This document shows, piece after piece, positions 4,763-14,241 of a DNA stretch of 21,343 nucleotides; the stretch's first letter is position 1, and every line of letters starts with the position of its first letter. The translations under genes were made by a program, and so were the position numbers. Source of the DNA: a virus. Location: IMG/VR virus record IMGVR_UViG_3300024357_000039, positions 1-21,343 of that record, one strand, 5' to 3'. The notes beneath the pieces were generated by a model. That model ran no database searches, was not told the origin of the DNA, and saw nothing but the letters and a program-made list of their open reading frames with translations.

Positions 4763-7459
4763 TTAAACAATCACCCAGGCAGAACCTGAGGGGATGGTCA
4801 CCGTGACGCCGGAGTTGATCGTGATTGGACCAGCAGTCATAGCGTTCTTGCCTGCAGTCAAAGTGTAGTTAGAGGTGACGGTCTGACTGTTCTCATAAAA
4901 CACATCATCCGTTCCTCCGCCAGTAGCTCCGCCAGCAGTACCCCAGCTCAGATTCCCAGCAGCATCGCTCTTCAGTGCATGCCCTGAGACCGTCGCATCA
5001 GCAGCAGGCAGCGTCCAGGTGACATTGGCAGCAATAGTCCCAGGTGCCTGGAAGGCGACCCAGTTCCCGCCATGCCCTGTTGCTTCGCCAAACCGCAGGT
5101 CACTTTGGTTGTCCAAGGTGACGTTGCCAGTCAGCGTGCCGCCAGTCAGGTTCAGCTTTCCGCCAAGACCTGTATCGACATAGCTCTTGGTGGCAGCGTC
5201 CTGAGCAGCAGTGGGATCTGTGACGTTGACGATCTTGTGGCTATTGAGATCGACCTGGTCGTCTAATACGACGCTGCCTGTGCTGCTGCTGATCGTCCGG
5301 TTCAGGACATCAAGGTTGCCGCCAAGCTGTGGCGTCAGGTCAGATGCCAGATCAAAAGCAATCGACCCGCTGGGGATGGTCACATAACCAGTCCGCTGGT
5401 CGACCGTCAAAGTCGAACCAACCTTGAACTTGCCGTTGTGGTCAGTGCTTGAGATCCAAACCCGACCATCGTTCAGGTCAACGACTTGGTTCGCCTCAAC
5501 AGGAACACCACCGTTCTCAGGCAGTGCGCCGTAGTTGGTGCCACTGCCCACGTATTCCATGGTGTGGCCACTGGTCGAGATCATCGACCGCAGGAAGAAA
5601 CTGACTGCATCACCCGTCGTGATGCCAGCTGCTAGGCCCAGGTTTTCAGATTGGTTGACTGGGTTGGGGCGGCTGATCGTTACCGTCCATCCACCACCAG
5701 AAGCAACAGCAGACAGGATCGGATAGGTGTTGGCGCCGACCTGGACCAGCATGTTTTCAGCAGGCCTAGTCGCATCACCAAACCAAGTGCCAGCAGCAGT
5801 TGGTGCGCCAATGGTGAAGGTCAGGTCGTTGGTGGCTGCATTGGCCGCTGCTGTCGCCGTAAAGATGGCAGTCGTTGAGCGACCATCAGCAATCAGGCCA
5901 TAGCGACCAAAGTCAGTGGTGCTAGCGCTGAGGTTGACCTGGCCACCATTCAGTGCCTTGACGTGATAGTGGTTGAAGAAGCCATAGGACGACGTCAGCT
6001 GGCCATAGCCGTTGTTGCAGACCAACATGCCCGGACCATCCAGGCAGATCTGCGTGAAGCTATCGACCAGGAACGACCGCAGTGGTGAAGCAGTAGCAGG
6101 CAGCGAGCCGTCGACGATGATGCCGCCACCTGTTGGAGCAGACGTCAGATCACCTGCAGTGCCAGGCAGGCTGTTGGGATTGAAGCTGCTGTTGTCGATC
6201 CCAGAGTCTGCGATGTTCGTGCAGTTCTGGATGTAAGGCGACTTGACGATGGTCGCATTGGGGAAGAAGCCAGCAACCCAGCCCTGTGCAGCAGGCAGGC
6301 CGAAGGTGGCGTCGTTGTCGATGGCATGGCCACCACGAACGCCAGTGGCCTTCAAACCAGCAAAGGTGAAGTTGGCGATGTAGGTGCCGCTGTTGCAACG
6401 GAAGATGATCGACGTCTCCGTCGCTGCTGTTGGGTGGATGAAGCAGCTACGGATGGAATCACCAACGATGGACAGGTTGGCCACCGTGATGTCGATTGGC
6501 AGCGTCTCTTGGTAGACGCCAGGTGCTACGCGAATGATGTCCCCTGCATTGGCAGAGGCCACAGCATTTTTGATGGTCTTCTTGGGGCTGATGATTCGGT
6601 GACCGTCATTGGCGTCATTGCCATTGGCGGCATCGACATAGATGACAGTGGCCTGGGCGTTGAAGGTGCCGCCCGAGGTGATGCCAGACCATGCACTACC
6701 AGTCCAGTAGGACAGGGTTTTGTTGACGTCGTTCTGCAGCCAGGTCTTGCCAACCTGCCAGCCACCGGCTGGGGCAGTAGGCAGGGTGGGGCTGACCACC
6801 ATGGTGTGACGACTGTCGTGAGCAGCAGTCGTGCCGATCTTGTCGTTAGCGCTGACCCAGGTTTCACCTGAGTCAATGGTGTCAGTGGTGTTATCCCAGA
6901 AGTTGGTATCGACGTAGCCCTTGGTGGCTGCATCCTGTGCATCAGTCGGAGTGCCAAGGCCGGTGACCTTGTTGTTCGACATGGCCAGGTTGCCAGTCAT
7001 GGTGTCGCCAGCTGAGGCGACCGTCGTCGTATCTACGTAGTTCTTGGTTGCTGCATCTTGAGCAGCAGTTGGGTTGGCGACATTCGTGATGCGCTGGCCA
7101 TTGGCAGTAGGCAGGCCAGTGGCAGGGTCGATGTAGACCGTTTGCTTGTTGTCATCATCCAGCTCCTGCTCTTTGTAGAGGTGCTGAAGATTGCTGGTAT
7201 CAAGGTCAGCGGCAACCAGGGTGGAGCCATCGGTGTAATCCACCAATGGCAGCAACAGTGGAGTAATGCGCCTGGTCTCAACCCGCACGCCATTGCCAGG
7301 AGCGCTGGCCAGTAGCACGGTGCTGTCGTTGACCCAGGTGTAAGCAGTGTCGACGTAGTTGACGTAGACCTTGACGTGTTCCTTCCTGATGTATGGGAAG
7401 GGAACGGTGAACTGAGTCTGCGAACCGTTGCCGGTGTATAGGGCGTAGGAGTAGGGCAT
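4763..7459 (-). CDS. Long tail fibre protein with T7 gp17-type N-terminus
   Basis: An 898-residue fibre (T7 gp17 is 553). Residues 1 to about 115 (MPYSYALYTGNGSQTQFTVP, then LDTSNLQHLYKEQELD) match the T7 tail fibre N-terminal domain that joins the fibre to the tail. Three 'PTxAQDAATKxYVDT' units lie at about 129-145, 171-187 and 749-764. They are typical spacer repeats of phage fibres. At about 268-310, YVDAANGNDANDG and IIRVAPGVYQE mark the start of a right-handed beta-helix (pectin-lyase-like) that may run to about 600. Residues about 625-710 (SGHTMEYVGSGTNYGALPE, then GRVWISSTDHNGKF) match a segment I know from T4-like cyanophage fibres. The C-terminus is Thr/Gly-rich. It starts one base into the upstream stop (TGATG), so it is coupled to the giant ejection protein gene. 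No intramolecular chaperone domain is visible. Confidence 0.88.
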   Translation of the reverse strand: MPYSYALYTGNGSQTQFTVPFPYIRKEHVKVYVNYVDTAYTWVNDSTVLLASAPGNGVRVETRRITPLLLPLVDYTDGSTLVAADLDTSNLQHLYKEQELDDDNKQTVYIDPATGLPTANGQRITNVANPTAAQDAATKNYVDTTTVASAGDTMTGNLAMSNNKVTGLGTPTDAQDAATKGYVDTNFWDNTTDTIDSGETWVSANDKIGTTAAHDSRHTMVVSPTLPTAPAGGWQVGKTWLQNDVNKTLSYWTGSAWSGITSGGTFNAQATVIYVDAANGNDANDGHRIISPKKTIKNAVASANAGDIIRVAPGVYQETLPIDITVANLSIVGDSIRSCFIHPTAATETSIIFRCNSGTYIANFTFAGLKATGVRGGHAIDNDATFGLPAAQGWVAGFFPNATIVKSPYIQNCTNIADSGIDNSSFNPNSLPGTAGDLTSAPTGGGIIVDGSLPATASPLRSFLVDSFTQICLDGPGMLVCNNGYGQLTSSYGFFNHYHVKALNGGQVNLSASTTDFGRYGLIADGRSTTAIFTATAAANAATNDLTFTIGAPTAAGTWFGDATRPAENMLVQVGANTYPILSAVASGGGWTVTISRPNPVNQSENLGLAAGITTGDAVSFFLRSMISTSGHTMEYVGSGTNYGALPENGGVPVEANQVVDLNDGRVWISSTDHNGKFKVGSTLTVDQRTGYVTIPSGSIAFDLASDLTPQLGGNLDVLNRTISSSTGSVVLDDQVDLNSHKIVNVTDPTAAQDAATKSYVDTGLGGKLNLTGGTLTGNVTLDNQSDLRFGEATGHGGNWVAFQAPGTIAANVTWTLPAADATVSGHALKSDAAGNLSWGTAGGATGGGTDDVFYENSQTVTSNYTLTAGKNAMTAGPITINSGVTVTIPSGSAWVIV

Positions 7460-10400
7460 CAGCGGTTACCGGGAGTGATCGACCAGGACTGAACTCCTGC
7501 CTGTTCTGGTTGGGCGGTAGCCCCACCGTACCGACGCAGGTATTCCTTTTCACCTTTGTCTGCTTGGATCACTGCTTCCTCCTGGGTGATGAGCTGACCT
7601 TTGGGTGTCGTGGCCTTGTAGACAGTCTTGGCCAGTTCCTTGTATCGCTGGATTTCTGCTTGCAAAGCAGCAGCGCGAAGGCTGACGAAACGGTTGGATG
7701 GACCTTCGATTGGCCAGGACTGGTACTGCTGAGAAGTGATCAGCTCCATCGCTGATTGCTGGAAGGTCCGGCCAAACTCATCCTTCACCGTGGCAAAGGT
7801 GATGACGTAGTCCTCCAGCTCGGTGGGGGTAAGACGCATCTCGGCACCGAAGTCAGCAGCACGAGGGCCAAGGAAGCTGCTGCCTTTACCGCTGAGGCGA
7901 GCCATCTCTTCATGTACTGGGGTCAAGGGTTGACGGCCCACCTGCATGGCAGCCATTGGGGTGAACTGCATCAGTGACTGCAGCCATGGCATCTCAGCAG
8001 GGATCTGCTCAGCACCAAGGATCCCGGTGGTCAGGATCGGAGCGCCGGTGATGTAATCCCTGCGAGCAGGCAGGTCGTTCGACCAGCCAGGCACTGCATT
8101 GCGCACTTCATCCAAGGTCTCCTGGAAGAAGCCCATCAGTCCACCGATGTCGCTTGGATCAACGGAGCGGGAGACGGGGTCCACTTCCCGGCGAGCAGCA
8201 CGCAGGGCAGAGCTGTAAGGCACCATGCTGGCTGCCAGGCGGGAGAAGTACCGCGACAGTGCATTGCGCTGGTTGGGACCGCTGATCACCTTGCTGGGGT
8301 TGAAGGCTGCTTCGTACAGCTCGTTGAAGCCCTGGAAGTAGCTCTTGCTCAATACACCACTGGTCGACATGCGGGCCAGGGTCAACACCAAGGAGCCGCC
8401 AAGGCGGTTGCGCTGCTCTGTCGACAGGCTGTTGGCGATGTCGGAGTAATCACCGATGGCACCGAAGAGGGTGGTCAGAGGTTCAAAGGCACGCATGGAG
8501 ATTGGCGTCACCCACTTGCCTTCCTCCTCATTCCAGACCTGGACGGAGTAGGGCAGGCGCCCTTCGATCTCAGTCCACTTCTGCTTGGCAGCAGGATCCA
8601 GGGGACCACCGCCGTTGAAGCGGACGTAGCCCATTGCTGATGCCATGGTTGCCATGGCCAATGCAGCGGAGCCTGTCGCTATCTCGCCAACAGCCCGATC
8701 CCTAGTGAAGGCGTCCTCGCTGGTGATGTCCCGCCAGAAGGTGTCAACGAAAGCAGCAGCAGGCGTATTGCGAGCAGCGGCCTTGATGATGTTGTTCGGC
8801 ACCCGGATGAAGGGTTGGATGAACTTGAAGGCGGGACCCACATAGCGGGCATTGGCCAGGGTATCCATCGCTTCACCAGGCAGGGAGCCGATGCGGCCAA
8901 TGGGCGTGCCTTCCGTCATCCATGCCGCCACCTTGTTCATGGCGGTGCCTTCATCGACGTACTGCTTGGCAAAGTCCTGCAGTTCCTGCTTCTCCAGCCC
9001 CCTTGCCAGGCCCAGCCGCACACCTTCGGCGTAGGTGCGTGGCTCCAGGTCGGCCCATATCGTGTCGGTGAAATTCACGGAATCCATGAACTTCTGAGCG
9101 TGCTGGCTTTCCATGTGAATGTCGGCCAGGTTTTTGCCGTTGATCACGGCATCCTTGACCGACTCTTCAGTCCTGGCCGCGGCGTATTGCTGCGCCCATT
9201 TCCAGGCCTCAGGACTCATGTCCTTCATGCCACGCTCAACTGCCAGCTCCATGCCACGAGGCAGGTGGCGGACATGCTCAAAGGCATAGCCCGCCAAGGT
9301 GGAGTTGAAGGTGTCGATGGTCAGTGCCAGGCGGGTGGCGCCAGTACCCAACACACGCCACAGGTGATTCGCCATTTGCCCGATGGGCTGCTTGGCGTAC
9401 TCCTCACCCATGTTCATGGTGTTGACCGTCCAGCCGGTCATTGAGTCCGGCCCTTGCAGCAGTTCACCTTGGGCTTCCTGCTTGGCAATCCGGTTGAGGT
9501 AATCAACCGTGCTGCTTTCCAGGTTGAACAACGACTGGCCTGCCTTGAACGCATGCCCTGCAGTACGCATGGCATTAGTCAGGTTCATCCAGTACTGCTG
9601 GTACATCAGCAGCGAGTACATCGCCCGCTTCATCTCACCTTGCAGCACACCACCAGCTGCTTGCTGCAGCGGCAGGCGGGCCAGGTTGAGCATGCCGTTC
9701 AGCAGGTTGGTGGTCATCGTTGCGCCACCACTGATCAGGTTGTTGGTGCGGAGCATCAACAAGCCATTGGTGCCAACCGACCTGGTGTCGTCAAAGGTCC
9801 GCCAGAACTTGGTGCGGGCCTGGCTGTCAGCACCAATGCTGACCAGCGTTTGGGCCAACGCATCAGCCGCGGCCTGGGCCTTGGGAGTGATCTCCCCGCC
9901 ATTGATCGCTTCAGTCAGCTCAGGGTCGATCTTGTTGGTGATCGTCTCCTCAATGGGCTTGGCCTGCTCAGCTTCCAGCTCTTGCTTGATCTGAGCGTCG
10001 ACGTCGATCTCCTGGCCAGGCTGCACATCGGTGGCGACAGGAGCCTCGGGGATCTCTGCGTCCTTGACGTTCTGATTGGCAGGGATGTCGTAATCCCTGG
10101 GGATCTGCATCTCCAGGCCTAGCTGACCCCAGGGGCGAGTCACCCGCATGATTGCCTGGTGAGCGGCCCTGCTGGACTCCGCTGCAGACACCAGACGAGC
10201 CAGGCGCTCCGATTCATTGAGGCCGTCGAAGTTGGCGCTGTTCAGCCACAGAGCAGCTTCTTGCGCAGCTTCAACCTGCTTCTTGTCGGCATAGGCCATG
10301 GCCCGGTTCAGGGCGCCTTGCTGGTACTCATCGAAGCCACGGGTCAGTGACTTCAAGCCAGCCATGATCGCTTCGCTGTCTTCACCATGACGGGCAAACC

Positions 10401-13400
10401 AGTTTTGGTTGAAGCGACGCACCTCGTCGGGGCTGAAGATCGGGATGCCGGATTCGGTGGCCCGATCAGGCAGCACCTTGGACATGGCATTCAGGCCATC
10501 GACCAGGTCCTCGCGCTTGGCGGTGTAGACCGTCCGACCAGAGGGTGACTGCACCTTCTGGAAGTTGTTGGCCATGAGGTCTTCCATGGTGACCTCACCG
10601 TCCAGCAGGGCTTGGCGGTTGACCTCCAGCTGCTGAGCAAAGCGACGTACCCAGTCGTCGTTGTTCTCAGGGCCGGCAGGGGGATCAACGGGAACAGGGC
10701 CCTCGGGCTCCTGGGGCATGACGCGAGAGCGGCCAGCAACGCCGGCTTCTTGCATAAAGAGCGATTCGCCGGGGGCACGACCTGCCATTTGGCCTTGGTA
10801 GGTGCGCTCAAAGACGTCCTCCCAGGTCTGGAAGCCATTGCCTTGTGCCCAGTTTTTGGTTGCCTCCAGGAACTTCAAGAACTTGTCAAACAAGCCCTTG
10901 ATGCCAGCGCTGGCCTTGATGGGGATGCCTGCTTTGCGAGACAGGTTGTAGACAGCTGCTGCTTCAGCGATGACCTCAAAGTCATCGGCATCAGCCATCT
11001 CTTCACCACCACGGGCGGCGATCTTCTCCAGCTCGGGGCGTGCCTTGCGGAGGACGGCGTTCTCCTGTGGGGTGAAGATCCGGTCGTTCAGGTAATGGAC
11101 GGCCTCGTGATAGCCAGTACCTCGCAGCTGGTGAGGCGTCTTGCCTGCAAGGGCAATACGGATCAAGTTGAGGGCAGGGTCGTACAGACCAGCTGAGCCG
11201 ATGTCGCTATCGGGCACAGAGTCAGGGATACCCCAATCACGACGAGCAGCAGCAAGCTCCCCAGGGGTCAGCTCGATGCGAGGCTCAAAACTGATCTTGG
11301 CTTCAGGCCCTGCAATGCGCTGAAGTTCAGCGCGTAGGTCATCAAGGATTTCACCTTGGACAACAGTCGGACGACGCGACAGCGGGGTCGTGAAGTCAGC
11401 AATCGCATCACGCATTTCATTGATGAGGCGTGCAACTTCTGGGCCTTCGGCTGCCTTGGCCTGTTCACTTAGGTCACGCAGGCGGCGGATGAGACGGCCA
11501 CCTTCCCCGACGGATCCGTAGTCGGGCATGCCAAGCCGTGCGCGGGCAGCGCCACCAAACCCTTGGTCAGGCAGGTCGATCAGGCCAGGCTGTGCATCCC
11601 TGGCTTGAGCCTTGATGGCAGCACGCACCTTGTCGCCATGGCTAGCAATTTCACGCAGGTCGTAGCCAGCTGCTTCAACAGCAGAGCGGAACTTGGGCGC
11701 AGCCTTGGAGACAGTCTTGACGTCATTGGCCAGGATGTAGGCCGCACGATCCAGGTCACTGGCAAAGCGCAGCTCGAACTGCTTGGAGCCGTAGCTGTAA
11801 CGCGGGGCTGACCGCTGCAGTTCATCCGGCAGACGGAATGCAGTAGGTGCAGCAGCAGGTGCTGTCGCCTCCAGTCGATCCACAAAATCGCGCTGGTTGA
11901 CGCCTGCCTCCTGCAGCTTCTGGAGGACTTCCGCCCGCCGCTCGGGAGGAAGGGTGGCCAGAGCCTTGTCCAGCAAGGCCTTGGTTTCTGCTGTTTGAGC
12001 GGGTGCAGGTTGAGCCTGTGGGGCCGGCGGAGCAGCGGGTTCAGGGGCAGCAGCAGCAGGCTGTTCCAATGGCAGCCGCGGCCCTTGCACCTCATCCTCA
12101 ATCGCCTGGCGCAGGCGGTCGATGTTTTCGTTGACGACGACAGCAGCAGTACGGCGACCCTTCACCTGGGCTGCCATTTCATTCAGCAGATCACGCACCG
12201 GCCCGGTGTAACCGGTGACCCGGTTAAACACCTCAACAGCAGCGGCGGCCTGCTCCCTTGCGGCTTGGCTGCCGGCGACGTCGATCACATTGCCAGCGGC
12301 TTCCAGGATCCCCTTACGACCAGGGCGTGCAGCCGAGGTCAAGGCAATCATTTCTTCCCGCAGAGCCTTGAAGGACTCAGTGCGGATGTCCAGCAGCTGG
12401 TTGAAGTTGGAGGTCCTGAACATGTCCTCCATGCCAGGCAGCACACCACCACCTTCAGGGCCAGAGGTCTGCGCAAACTTGGCCTCTTGCATGGCCTGCA
12501 GGATCTTCTCTGCCGACCACTTGCCCTTGCCAGCCGCTGCTGCGACGTCACGGATGACGGCCTCATCCAGCGGCTCAGAGCCCAGGGCGATGGCCTTGGC
12601 CATGTCCAACTTGCCGGTGACGCCCTTGTCGAAGATTTCCTGGGGCAGGCGGCTCAGGGGGATGGCCTTTTCAGCGACGGGCCCGCGGACATTGATGTTG
12701 CGCTGGGCCAGCTGGGCAGGGTCAATGCCCATGTCGCGCATGATCTTGGCGGCATCCCAGGGCGTACCCATGCCTTCGGCCATGTTTTCCATGGCCCCGA
12801 TCGCCCGAGCCTGCTCGGCAGTAGGGGCCTCGATCTCCCAAGTCAGGATGTTCTGCCGGCCAGAGCGCTGAGCCAGGGCAAGGCGGTTGTGGCCATTGAC
12901 CACATACAGCCGACCGTCGGCGGGATCACGCCAGACGCTGATGATCTTCCCAAACAGTGGGTCGTACTCAGCCGCTTCTTTCAGCGAACCGGAAACGCCG
13001 GTCTTGGTCAGGCGGCCTGCTTCCTTGAACTGGAACCGCTGGGGGTCGGTAGCGATTTCTGCCACCGGAGTTTCCCGCACTTGGGAATAAGAGGGCAGCT
13101 CGACACCACGAACCTCGGGCGGCACAGCGCCTGCGACATCAGGCACGGTGTTGGCTGCACGGGCAACTGCAACCTCGACGTCGTCGATGGCCTTGTTGTA
13201 ATCCGCTTCAGCCTTGGCTACGGGCTCCCAAGGATCAGCGATCTCGGGCATCTTGCCCTGCACTTCAACGCCCGTCTTCTCCCACATGGGAGTGCGGCGG
13301 CGTGCCTCATAGGCCTCAGCCACCTCAACGGCGCGGGGCTTGCCCTTTGGCGCTCCAGGTGCAGCAGCAGGTGGCTCAGCAATAACTTCTGCCGGTGCTG

Positions 13401-14238
13401 CCTTGGCCGTTGCATCAACGACCTGCTCAGCCGCAGGGGTGGCTGCCTGCCTTGCCTTCCACCAGTTGACAGTGGCGCGAGCTGCCAGGCCAAGGGATTC
13501 CACCACTGCATTGGCGGCAGGATCCAGCAGCAGGCCTTCAACGCCGTTCTTCCAACGGGCAGTCGACGCGGTGTCGTCATTCCGGGAGCGGACCAGGTCA
13601 AGCAGCGGGCCGCCAAGAGGCGTTCCGGTTTGTTGCTCCACCCACCGCAATGCGTGATCCGACAGCCGCTGAGGCTCAGGCTTGAAGGCAACGGCGCCAG
13701 TGACGAAACTTGCCGGAGCTTCCCTGACGGTGCCGACTGCCACCCGACCAACAAAGCCCTTTGCGCCAGGCGCTTGCGTCATGCGAGCAGCAGTGGCGCT
13801 CAATGCCTGACGTGCAGGAGCGGCGACTTCAGCAGCGGCTGTTGCACCAGGCAGACGGCTTGCTGCACCAGCCCCAGCACGCATGCCGCGCTTAACCAAG
13901 GCAAAACCCAGGCCACCCTGGATTAAGCCAGACAAGAAGCTCTCTGCAGGGTTGGCTTCTACCTTCGGCAGTGCAGGGAAAAGGCCAAGGATTGGCGCAT
14001 CAGGAGCACCTGGCTTGCGGGGGACACCGCCAAAGGTGCGCAGTTTGGAAAGCTCATCAGCCGGCAGGTTGCCCAGCAGTTCCTGAGCCAGGTCCCGAAC
14101 ACCTTTCGTTAATGCACGACTGGTGCTGAAGGGGATGGGTTGATAGCTGGGGCCAGGCTTCGGGAACTCCTTAGGGACAGAGACGTCGACAATCGACGCC
14201 CCGGTCTTGGGATCAGTAGTGACACCGTTGATGGGCAT
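7459..14238 (-). CDS. Giant gp16-position internal/ejection protein with ParB-like and zincin-like domains (polyvalent type)
   Basis: A 2259-residue protein in the slot of T7 gp16 (1318 residues), which is packaged in the head and ejected into the host. No T7-type N-terminal transglycosylase is visible. Seen in order: an Ala/Gly-rich N-terminus with a hydrophobic stretch at about 95-115; a ParB/Srx-like region at about 370-520 with VVNGHNRLALAQ (G449, H450, R452); a long helical part; a Pro/Ala linker at about 725-755; a small domain at about 795-880 (RYSYGSKQFELRFASDLD); an HEAVH zinc-peptidase motif at 1044-1048 with E1088/E1092 as possible third ligand; a hinge rich in acids; and a large helical C-terminal region, about 1430-2120, with one hydrophobic segment near 1850 and the motif YSSALRAARREVDPVSR. 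The last region resembles large polyvalent-protein-associated domains. The start is supported by AGGGG upstream. Catalytic activity is inferred from motifs only. Confidence 0.85.
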   Translation of the reverse strand: MPINGVTTDPKTGASIVDVSVPKEFPKPGPSYQPIPFSTSRALTKGVRDLAQELLGNLPADELSKLRTFGGVPRKPGAPDAPILGLFPALPKVEANPAESFLSGLIQGGLGFALVKRGMRAGAGAASRLPGATAAAEVAAPARQALSATAARMTQAPGAKGFVGRVAVGTVREAPASFVTGAVAFKPEPQRLSDHALRWVEQQTGTPLGGPLLDLVRSRNDDTASTARWKNGVEGLLLDPAANAVVESLGLAARATVNWWKARQAATPAAEQVVDATAKAAPAEVIAEPPAAAPGAPKGKPRAVEVAEAYEARRRTPMWEKTGVEVQGKMPEIADPWEPVAKAEADYNKAIDDVEVAVARAANTVPDVAGAVPPEVRGVELPSYSQVRETPVAEIATDPQRFQFKEAGRLTKTGVSGSLKEAAEYDPLFGKIISVWRDPADGRLYVVNGHNRLALAQRSGRQNILTWEIEAPTAEQARAIGAMENMAEGMGTPWDAAKIMRDMGIDPAQLAQRNINVRGPVAEKAIPLSRLPQEIFDKGVTGKLDMAKAIALGSEPLDEAVIRDVAAAAGKGKWSAEKILQAMQEAKFAQTSGPEGGGVLPGMEDMFRTSNFNQLLDIRTESFKALREEMIALTSAARPGRKGILEAAGNVIDVAGSQAAREQAAAAVEVFNRVTGYTGPVRDLLNEMAAQVKGRRTAAVVVNENIDRLRQAIEDEVQGPRLPLEQPAAAAPEPAAPPAPQAQPAPAQTAETKALLDKALATLPPERRAEVLQKLQEAGVNQRDFVDRLEATAPAAAPTAFRLPDELQRSAPRYSYGSKQFELRFASDLDRAAYILANDVKTVSKAAPKFRSAVEAAGYDLREIASHGDKVRAAIKAQARDAQPGLIDLPDQGFGGAARARLGMPDYGSVGEGGRLIRRLRDLSEQAKAAEGPEVARLINEMRDAIADFTTPLSRRPTVVQGEILDDLRAELQRIAGPEAKISFEPRIELTPGELAAARRDWGIPDSVPDSDIGSAGLYDPALNLIRIALAGKTPHQLRGTGYHEAVHYLNDRIFTPQENAVLRKARPELEKIAARGGEEMADADDFEVIAEAAAVYNLSRKAGIPIKASAGIKGLFDKFLKFLEATKNWAQGNGFQTWEDVFERTYQGQMAGRAPGESLFMQEAGVAGRSRVMPQEPEGPVPVDPPAGPENNDDWVRRFAQQLEVNRQALLDGEVTMEDLMANNFQKVQSPSGRTVYTAKREDLVDGLNAMSKVLPDRATESGIPIFSPDEVRRFNQNWFARHGEDSEAIMAGLKSLTRGFDEYQQGALNRAMAYADKKQVEAAQEAALWLNSANFDGLNESERLARLVSAAESSRAAHQAIMRVTRPWGQLGLEMQIPRDYDIPANQNVKDAEIPEAPVATDVQPGQEIDVDAQIKQELEAEQAKPIEETITNKIDPELTEAINGGEITPKAQAAADALAQTLVSIGADSQARTKFWRTFDDTRSVGTNGLLMLRTNNLISGGATMTTNLLNGMLNLARLPLQQAAGGVLQGEMKRAMYSLLMYQQYWMNLTNAMRTAGHAFKAGQSLFNLESSTVDYLNRIAKQEAQGELLQGPDSMTGWTVNTMNMGEEYAKQPIGQMANHLWRVLGTGATRLALTIDTFNSTLAGYAFEHVRHLPRGMELAVERGMKDMSPEAWKWAQQYAAARTEESVKDAVINGKNLADIHMESQHAQKFMDSVNFTDTIWADLEPRTYAEGVRLGLARGLEKQELQDFAKQYVDEGTAMNKVAAWMTEGTPIGRIGSLPGEAMDTLANARYVGPAFKFIQPFIRVPNNIIKAAARNTPAAAFVDTFWRDITSEDAFTRDRAVGEIATGSAALAMATMASAMGYVRFNGGGPLDPAAKQKWTEIEGRLPYSVQVWNEEEGKWVTPISMRAFEPLTTLFGAIGDYSDIANSLSTEQRNRLGGSLVLTLARMSTSGVLSKSYFQGFNELYEAAFNPSKVISGPNQRNALSRYFSRLAASMVPYSSALRAARREVDPVSRSVDPSDIGGLMGFFQETLDEVRNAVPGWSNDLPARRDYITGAPILTTGILGAEQIPAEMPWLQSLMQFTPMAAMQVGRQPLTPVHEEMARLSGKGSSFLGPRAADFGAEMRLTPTELEDYVITFATVKDEFGRTFQQSAMELITSQQYQSWPIEGPSNRFVSLRAAALQAEIQRYKELAKTVYKATTPKGQLITQEEAVIQADKGEKEYLRRYGGATAQPEQAGVQSWSITPGNR

Positions 14239-14241
14239 TGC

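Noticed and set aside
11995-13926. A 643-codon open frame on the plus strand, antisense to the giant ejection protein gene
   Set aside because: The opposite frame is an intact 2259-codon gene with recognisable motifs. The antisense peptide is rich in Cys, His, Ser, Arg and Gly with no domain pattern, as expected when the GC-rich sense codons avoid the complements of stop codons.
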